Positions 45,172-49,498 of a stretch of 49,498 nt of DNA are shown here, piece after piece. The DNA is taken from positions 1 through 49,498 of the forward strand of contig CALBSE010000038.1 of NCBI GenBank assembly GCA_937927725.1, in the 5' to 3' direction. The stretch is from an uncultured Actinomycetes bacterium (GTDB lineage: Bacteria > Actinomycetota > Acidimicrobiia > Acidimicrobiales > Acidimicrobilacustridaceae). Every line of letters begins with the position of its first letter. Positions within the stretch are counted from its first letter, which is position 1. The notes beneath the pieces are model-generated. The model was not told where the DNA came from, ran no database searches, and saw only the letters and a list, made by a program, of their open reading frames with translations. Made by a program: the position numbers and the translations under genes.

Positions 45172-46332
45172 TCAGTTCACAAGACGCTGGAAGAACGGAA
45201 CGACGTAAGGCACGGATGCCTTTCCCGCCTTCATGTGATCGACGCCTTCCATGATCTGTTCGGTTGCTTTCGTGTTGCCCATGGCGATATACATCGCGGT
45301 GAGTTCGGCAGTCGTCGAAGGCGTGATGATCTTGTCGGCTGTTCCCTGTGTGAGGAGGAGGGGAGCGGCGATGGGTGATTGGGCTGCGGTATTGAGCGCA
45401 AACTGACTTGCCCATGGCGCTGTAGTCGCGGGATCTGCGCTCCACATTCGGCCTTTCAGAATCAGGTCATTGATGCCGAGTTCGATATCGCTAAGTCGCG
45501 ATCCACCCACAACACACTTTTGACTCACGGCATGTACACGCTTGCTGAGCGATGCCTTTACGACGGTTGACTCTTCGTAACCAAAAATGTCAGACCACGA
45601 AGTAACGGCGTATGAGCCCAGCACTGCTCCGGCAAGAGTGTCCTTGTCGGCTTGAAAGAGTGGCACAAGCAATCCTGCTGGTGCGGCGGCAGCAACTCCG
45701 AGGAGGTGAAGTTCGGGTGCGTAGGTCGACGCGATCTGGCCTGAGAAAAGTGCGGCTTGGCCACCTTGGGAGTGACCGAAGACGAAATAGTTCGGCGAGG
45801 CGCCCGTCTCCGCAAGATTTTGTGCAGCGCGAACGATGTCGAGAGCTCCGTGTGCCTCGCTCGCACCAACCAAGTATGGATGCATGCCATCGGTGCCGAG
45901 TCCCTGATAGTCAGTGGCAACGACGACCCATCCGAGGTTCAAGAACTCACTCAGACCCTGAACATCGTCGTAGGGCTTTGGTGAACGTGAAGGCGCACAC
46001 TGGTCCTCGATGCCGGTTGTGGGGTGGGCCCAACTGACAACGGGACGTCCGCCCGCAGGAACTGGACCCGTCGGGGCAAACACCATTCCCGTCACAACGA
46101 TCGGTTCGCCATTGAGTCCGATCGATGTGTACATGACCCGCCACGCTTGGGACTCAGGGAATGGCGCGTTCATGGTTTCGGAACGAACCACTGTGCCGGG
46201 AGCACCGGCCGGGATCGATGCGGGCGTGTTGTAGAAGGAAGAGTTGACGACGTTGGTCGACGTTGAGCCGCACGAGACGAGAATGAGGGCGCTGAGCGCA
46301 ACGGTCGTGATGAACGTGATTTTGATGCGCAT
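45172..46332 (-). CDS. Secreted lipase (LIP family), lipoprotein
   Basis: This 386-residue protein begins MRIKITFITT and has a lipobox LVSC, so it is an outward-facing lipoprotein. The catalytic serine lies in GHSQGG (about residue 192), the family's nucleophile elbow. VSWAHPTTG, ATDYQGLG and LTQGTADKIITP (acid region) are typical of secretory lipases of the LIP family (Candida lipase-like, common in actinobacteria). The histidine is probably in GVDHMKAG. It should cleave triacylglycerols or other esters outside the cell. The start ATG 46332 is preceded by AAGGTGGGG; GTG 46344 is less likely. It shares its direction with ssrA but is separated by 159 bp. Confidence 0.88.
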   Translation of the reverse strand: MRIKITFITTVALSALILVSCGSTSTNVVNSSFYNTPASIPAGAPGTVVRSETMNAPFPESQAWRVMYTSIGLNGEPIVVTGMVFAPTGPVPAGGRPVVSWAHPTTGIEDQCAPSRSPKPYDDVQGLSEFLNLGWVVVATDYQGLGTDGMHPYLVGASEAHGALDIVRAAQNLAETGASPNYFVFGHSQGGQAALFSGQIASTYAPELHLLGVAAAAPAGLLVPLFQADKDTLAGAVLGSYAVTSWSDIFGYEESTVVKASLSKRVHAVSQKCVVGGSRLSDIELGINDLILKGRMWSADPATTAPWASQFALNTAAQSPIAAPLLLTQGTADKIITPSTTAELTAMYIAMGNTKATEQIMEGVDHMKAGKASVPYVVPFFQRLVN

Positions 46333-46403
46333 GGTCGACCCCACCTTGTAAGTGATGCGAGGCTAATAGTCGCAGCGTCACTCGCTGGGTTAGGGGACTT
46401 CGT

Positions 46404-46853
46404 ATGGCCAGCCATTCCTATGACATCGAGGCAACGTCAACGGCGCCGATCGAGCTTGTTTTCGAGGTGATTGCCGATGCGCCGGGATGGTCGCGTTGGA
46501 ACAAATCAATTGGCCGTGCGTCATGGGAGGTTGAGGGTGATCCCGCCCCTTGGGGAGTCGGTGCCATACGAGCCCTCGGAGCGAAAAGCGGCCCACTTTC
46601 CCGAGAACAGATTGTGGAGTTTGAGTCGCCTAGTCATCAGGCGTACGAGATTGTCTCGGGCCCGATGCCGATCAAGGGCTATCGCGCCGATGTGCATCTC
46701 ACATCACTACCCGACGGTGGAACCCACATCTCGTGGAAGGGTTCGTGGATGACTCGGGTTCCGTTTGTCTCTGGATTCCTCATAAAGATGGTGCGTGGTT
46801 TCGCAACCGGTGCTGCAAAAGAGGCGCAACGACTCCAGCAGGAGCGTGCTTAA
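46404..46853 (+). CDS. SRPBCC (START/polyketide-cyclase-like) family protein
   Basis: This 149-residue soluble protein has the fold pattern of the SRPBCC superfamily: a starting strand SYDIEATSTAPIELVFEV, then DAPGWSRWNKSIGRA, then a C-terminal helix with MVRGFATGAAKEAQRLQ. Such proteins bind hydrophobic ligands in a deep cavity; the ligand is unknown. ATG 46404 starts it, 71 bp from the divergent lipase gene. Its stop codon overlaps that of smpB on the opposite strand (TAA and TTA sharing bases 46851-46852). Confidence 0.84.
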   Translation: MASHSYDIEATSTAPIELVFEVIADAPGWSRWNKSIGRASWEVEGDPAPWGVGAIRALGAKSGPLSREQIVEFESPSHQAYEIVSGPMPIKGYRADVHLTSLPDGGTHISWKGSWMTRVPFVSGFLIKMVRGFATGAAKEAQRLQQERA

Positions 46854-47341
46854 TCCTCGCCTCGTTTGCGGGACCTACCGAGAGCTTGATCCGCTTCACG
46901 TTTTGCTTCGCGTTCAGCGATTGCCTGACGTCGATCGCCCTTCGTGCGTCCACGCGCCAGACCCAGTTCGATCTTCGCTCGGCCGCCAGAGAAGTAGAGC
47001 GACAACGGAACGATCGAGAGTCGTTCAAGATCAACGCGCATTCGCCAGCGTTCGATCTGTTCCCTATGTAACAGCAACTTTCTTTTGCGATCTGGCTCGG
47101 CCAAGTCGTGCGCGCCACTTGTTCCCCACGGTGCGATGTGCATTCCGATGAGCCAGGCTTCGCCTTGATCGAAGCGGGCAAACGATTCTTTGATCTGGAC
47201 CTGCGCCTCTCGCAATGACTTCACTTCAGATCCACGCAGCACAAGTCCGGCTTCGACGGTGTCGAGAACCTCGTAGTCGTGACGAGCCGACCGATTGGTC
47301 GCCACAATTTTCTTTGCCGTCGGATCGTCTTTGGTCGCCAT
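46850..47341 (-). CDS. smpB: SsrA-binding protein SmpB
   Basis: This 163-residue protein binds tmRNA and delivers it to stalled ribosomes. Family hallmarks include NRSARHDYEVLDTVEAG, LRGSEVKSLREAQVQIKESFAR, FDQGEAWLIGMHIAPW, RKRKLLLHREQIE and a basic C-terminal tail rich in Lys/Arg (GRTKGDRRQ onward). The length is usual for the family. Its RNA partner ssrA lies 1.8 kb downstream on the same strand, with a lipase gene and an SRPBCC gene between them. ATG 47341 starts MATKDDPTAKK. Confidence 0.96.
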   Translation of the reverse strand: MATKDDPTAKKIVATNRSARHDYEVLDTVEAGLVLRGSEVKSLREAQVQIKESFARFDQGEAWLIGMHIAPWGTSGAHDLAEPDRKRKLLLHREQIERWRMRVDLERLSIVPLSLYFSGGRAKIELGLARGRTKGDRRQAIAEREAKREADQALGRSRKRGED

Positions 47342-47379
47342 GGGAAGCAGTCAGGCTACCGGTGGAAACCGGCGCGAGG

Positions 47380-47901
47380 TCAGCCGCCAGTCAGCGGTGC
47401 GCCTGGTGTCGGAACCCGACAGCCGCCGTCGACATCGAGGATCTGATTGAGTCGTCCTTGTGAAACCCACATGGCTACGCAGAGGCCGAGGTCAACAATT
47501 TCAGAGTCGGTGAATGCCGCTCGCAAGCGGGACCAAAAAGGATCGTCCATCGAAAGATGATCGAGAGCGAATCGTTCAGCGAATTCGGCAGCAAGAACCT
47601 CGCGTTCGCTAAAGCCTTCCCATGATGCGTTACCAACCTGCGCGTAGAACTCTTCGTCAACTGAGTCTGCCTCCGCAGCGCGCGCGGGAGCATCGCGGCC
47701 CGATCGCCATCCGAGACATAACTGACAGTCGTTGATCTGCGCGATGCGAACTCGCGCCGCCTCAAATTCTCGAAGTGGGAGAGCGGACTTCTCGTAGACA
47801 GCGGAAGAGAATTGCGCAGCAGGGATCGAGAGACCCGGCGCTGCACCAGTCCAGACATGGATGAGCGGATCGGCACCTTCGGGCACGGAGATACGAGGCA
47901 T
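47380..47901 (-). CDS. AhpD-like/carboxymuconolactone decarboxylase family protein
   Basis: This 173-residue helical protein has the redox-type motif NDCQLCLGWR (CxxC, about residue 56), which in AhpD relatives acts as a peroxidase active site. It continues FYAQVGNASWEGFSERE and a VDLGLCVAMWVSQGR helix. Many such proteins are uncharacterised and act as alkylhydroperoxidases or as gamma-carboxymuconolactone decarboxylase relatives. ATG 47901 is the only good start. It lies 38 bp upstream of smpB in the same direction and may share a transcript, and it is divergent from mec. Confidence 0.84.
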   Translation of the reverse strand: MPRISVPEGADPLIHVWTGAAPGLSIPAAQFSSAVYEKSALPLREFEAARVRIAQINDCQLCLGWRSGRDAPARAAEADSVDEEFYAQVGNASWEGFSEREVLAAEFAERFALDHLSMDDPFWSRLRAAFTDSEIVDLGLCVAMWVSQGRLNQILDVDGGCRVPTPGAPLTGG

Positions 47902-47966
47902 GACGACACGCTATGACGCGACCGACCAACCCGCTCGCACTTTGGGCGGAGAGGTAGCCTCGCTGC

Positions 47967-48386
47967 GTGCTTCAGCTTCCGGCCACGGTCCTCAACGACC
48001 TCCTTGCCCACCTTTCTGATGGGCTCCCGGACGAGGCCTGTGGGTTGCTCGGCGGCAAACTCGAGACCGGTGCAGACCCATGCGTGGTCGATGCTTGGTA
48101 CCCAAGCCCCAATCATGCGTCCTCGAGTCGGGTGTACACAATCGACCCAAAGGTGCATCTGCGAGCCGATCGGGATGCCGAAGATCGCGGCTCTGAACTC
48201 GTTGGCGTGGTCCATTCCCATACTCATTCCGAGCCCTACCCATCTCCGACCGATGTGGCCCAAGCTCCTGATCCGGCCTGGCACTACGTCATTGTCTCGT
48301 TCCGTTTGGGACAGCCGATGGTCCGGTCCTACCGAATTCGCGAGGGCGAGATCCTCGAAGAACCCGTTCTGGTTCTGGAGGGGTAG
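47967..48386 (+). CDS. mec: Mec-like JAMM metalloprotease ([CysO]-cysteine peptidase)
   Basis: This 139-residue zinc peptidase has the complete JAMM motif: Glu23 in DEACG, then H83-S-H85, and S93-P-T-D96 (HxH-x7-SxxD). The family includes mycobacterial Mec, which releases cysteine from the carrier protein CysO. The start is GTG 47967 with GGAGAGG upstream. It lies directly before cysM, as in mycobacteria, but cysO is missing from the 97 bp between them. It should be cytoplasmic and take part in cysteine synthesis or in processing a ubiquitin-like carrier. Confidence 0.88.
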   Translation: MLQLPATVLNDLLAHLSDGLPDEACGLLGGKLETGADPCVVDAWYPSPNHASSSRVYTIDPKVHLRADRDAEDRGSELVGVVHSHTHSEPYPSPTDVAQAPDPAWHYVIVSFRLGQPMVRSYRIREGEILEEPVLVLEG

Positions 48387-48483
48387 ATTCCAGACCTCTT
48401 GGGTCGACATTTGGCCCGCCGGTCGTCCACAATGGTGGTCCGGTTTGAATCCCCCCTTTGCACCGCGTCTCTAGAGGTTTTCG

Positions 48484-49434
48484 ATGGCTGTTTACTCCTC
48501 GGTACTCGACATGATCGGCAATACGCCGATGGTCGACGTCTCCGTGCTCAGCCCCAACCCGAAGGTCCGCATCCTCGGGAAGATGGAAAGTCAGAACCCG
48601 GCGGGTTCTGTGAAGGACCGCATCGCGTTGGCGATGATCCAAGACGCCGAAGCCGACGGCACGCTTACGCCCGGCAAGACCATTATCGAACCATCCTCGG
48701 GTAACACCGGAATCGCGTTGGCGATGATCGCTCGCATCAAGGGCTATCCCATCAAGATTGTGCTTCCCGAAAACGTTTCCGTTGAGCGTCGGCAGTTGCT
48801 CGAAATCTTTGGCGCCGAAGTGATTTTGTCGCCAGGCTCCGAAGGATCGAATGGCGCTGTAAAGCGAGCCATTGAATTGGCTGATGAACATCCTGAGTGG
48901 GCGTTTCTCTATCAATACGCAAACGAAGCGAATCCTCAGGCGCATTACGACACAACCGGGCCCGAGATTTGGTCCGATGTTCCCGAGATCACTCACTTCG
49001 TTGCCGGGCTCGGAACTTCAGGAACCCTCATGGGTGTCGGTACGTTCCTGAAAGAAAAGAACCCCGACATCAAGGTTCTTGCCGTTGAGCCACCGCTTGG
49101 TGAAAGCGTTGAAGGTTTGCGCAATCTCGACGAGGGTTACATCCCACCCGTGTATGAAAAGTGGGGCGGACCAGACCTTCTCGATGGCAAGCGGATCGTT
49201 CGTCCGCGTGAATCGATCGAATACACACGTCTCCTTGCAGAAAAGTGCGGAATTTTCTCCGGCATTTCTGCAGGTGCTGCGCTCGCCGGTGCCGTGCGTG
49301 TTGCTTCGCAGATTGAATCCGGAACAATCGTGTTCATCGTCTGCGACGGCGGTTGGAAGTACCTCTCCACTGGAGCGTGGACTGACGATATCGACGACGT
49401 CACCGACCGCGCCTCGAAGATCATCTACTTCTAG
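48484..49434 (+). CDS. cysM: Cysteine synthase CysM (probably O-phosphoserine-type)
   Basis: This 316-residue PLP enzyme makes cysteine. Lys44 in GSVKDR binds PLP; EPSSGNTGIALAM and HFVAGLGTSGTLMG (phosphate-binding loop) are present. It closely matches M. tuberculosis CysM, including LYQYANEANPQAHY, GLRNLDEGYIPPVY and DGGWKYLSTGAW. Arg213 (LRN) corresponds to CysM Arg220, which in that enzyme directs use of O-phosphoserine instead of O-acetylserine. ATG 48484 has AGAGGTT upstream. Context (mec before, a murI-like start after) matches the mycobacterial locus. The sulfur source may be a CysO thiocarboxylate encoded elsewhere. Confidence 0.92.
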   Translation: MAVYSSVLDMIGNTPMVDVSVLSPNPKVRILGKMESQNPAGSVKDRIALAMIQDAEADGTLTPGKTIIEPSSGNTGIALAMIARIKGYPIKIVLPENVSVERRQLLEIFGAEVILSPGSEGSNGAVKRAIELADEHPEWAFLYQYANEANPQAHYDTTGPEIWSDVPEITHFVAGLGTSGTLMGVGTFLKEKNPDIKVLAVEPPLGESVEGLRNLDEGYIPPVYEKWGGPDLLDGKRIVRPRESIEYTRLLAEKCGIFSGISAGAALAGAVRVASQIESGTIVFIVCDGGWKYLSTGAWTDDIDDVTDRASKIIYF

Positions 49435-49475
49435 AGGCACTCATTCCGGCCACTGTGGGGGAGTACCCTCACACC

Positions 49476-49498
49476 GTGGATTCCCGGCCGATCGGCAT
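49476..49498 (+). CDS. murI: Probable glutamate racemase, first codons only (cut by the window edge)
   Basis: GTG 49476 begins the residues MDSRPIG, which is how many actinobacterial glutamate racemases start (MDSRPIGxFDSG). GGGGGAG lies 13 bases upstream, a long but possible spacing. In mycobacteria murI lies close downstream of cysM, supporting this reading. Only seven codons are visible. Confidence 0.45.

Overview
This 49.5 kb window reads as chromosomal DNA of a moderately high-GC actinobacterium. The gene content suggests the class Acidimicrobiia (Ilumatobacter/Microtrichales-like); this is inferred from protein style, not tested. Supporting features are several cytochromes P450 with a CxxHxxC ferredoxin, an F420-type (DDN-family) oxidoreductase, a Mycobacterium-like mec-cysM-murI neighbourhood, secreted proteins with actinobacterial FN3 repeats, and frequent GTG starts. 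No insertion sequence, phage gene, integrase, CRISPR array or tRNA gene was seen. Genes are tightly packed: no stretch of 300 bases lacks a gene, and the longest gaps (16435-16613, 45013-45171, 37526-37678) are 150-180 bp.

Region 1 (1-16.4 kb) is mostly catabolic. It holds an acyl-CoA ligase with two uncharacterised partners (29-3109), a membrane protein and an EEP-family phosphodiesterase (3122-4413, minus), an SDR and a metal-dependent amidohydrolase (4481-6705), a lipoprotein and a DoxX-like protein (minus), a DDN-family oxidoreductase and a DUF2752 protein (plus), and a DUF4234 protein and a VOC protein (minus). An operon P450 - SDR - P450 - cysteine-cluster protein follows (9745-13287). 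It faces a DHA2-type exporter and a PuuC-like aldehyde dehydrogenase (minus). Together these look like oxidation of a hydrophobic or alicyclic compound: hydroxylation, alcohol and aldehyde oxidation, CoA activation. The substrate cannot be read from the sequence.

Region 2 (16.6-34.6 kb) is one open reading frame of 5,995 codons. It encodes a secreted protein with about 24 fibronectin type III modules, then about 18 bacterial Ig-like modules, then a unique C-terminal part with a hydrophobic, pre-toxin-like stretch.

Region 3 (34.6-44.6 kb) has a metallophosphoesterase - P450 - ferredoxin operon (minus). It is followed on the plus strand by a methyltransferase, a lipoprotein with about 1,000 residues of PE_PGRS-like glycine-rich repeats, a monoacylglycerol-lipase-like hydrolase, and a secreted protein of about seven CX5C repeats, probably a beta-propeller. 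With the giant protein and the lipase at 45.2 kb, this is a concentration of cell-surface genes.

Region 4 (44.6-49.5 kb) is housekeeping: tmRNA (ssrA, minus), a secreted lipase, an SRPBCC protein, SmpB (the tmRNA partner), an AhpD-like protein, then mec, cysM and the first codons of a probable murI. The cysO gene that separates mec from cysM in Mycobacterium tuberculosis is absent here.

The strongest candidates for something undescribed are the giant FN3/Ig protein with its C-terminal domain and the lipid-anchored PGRS-like protein.
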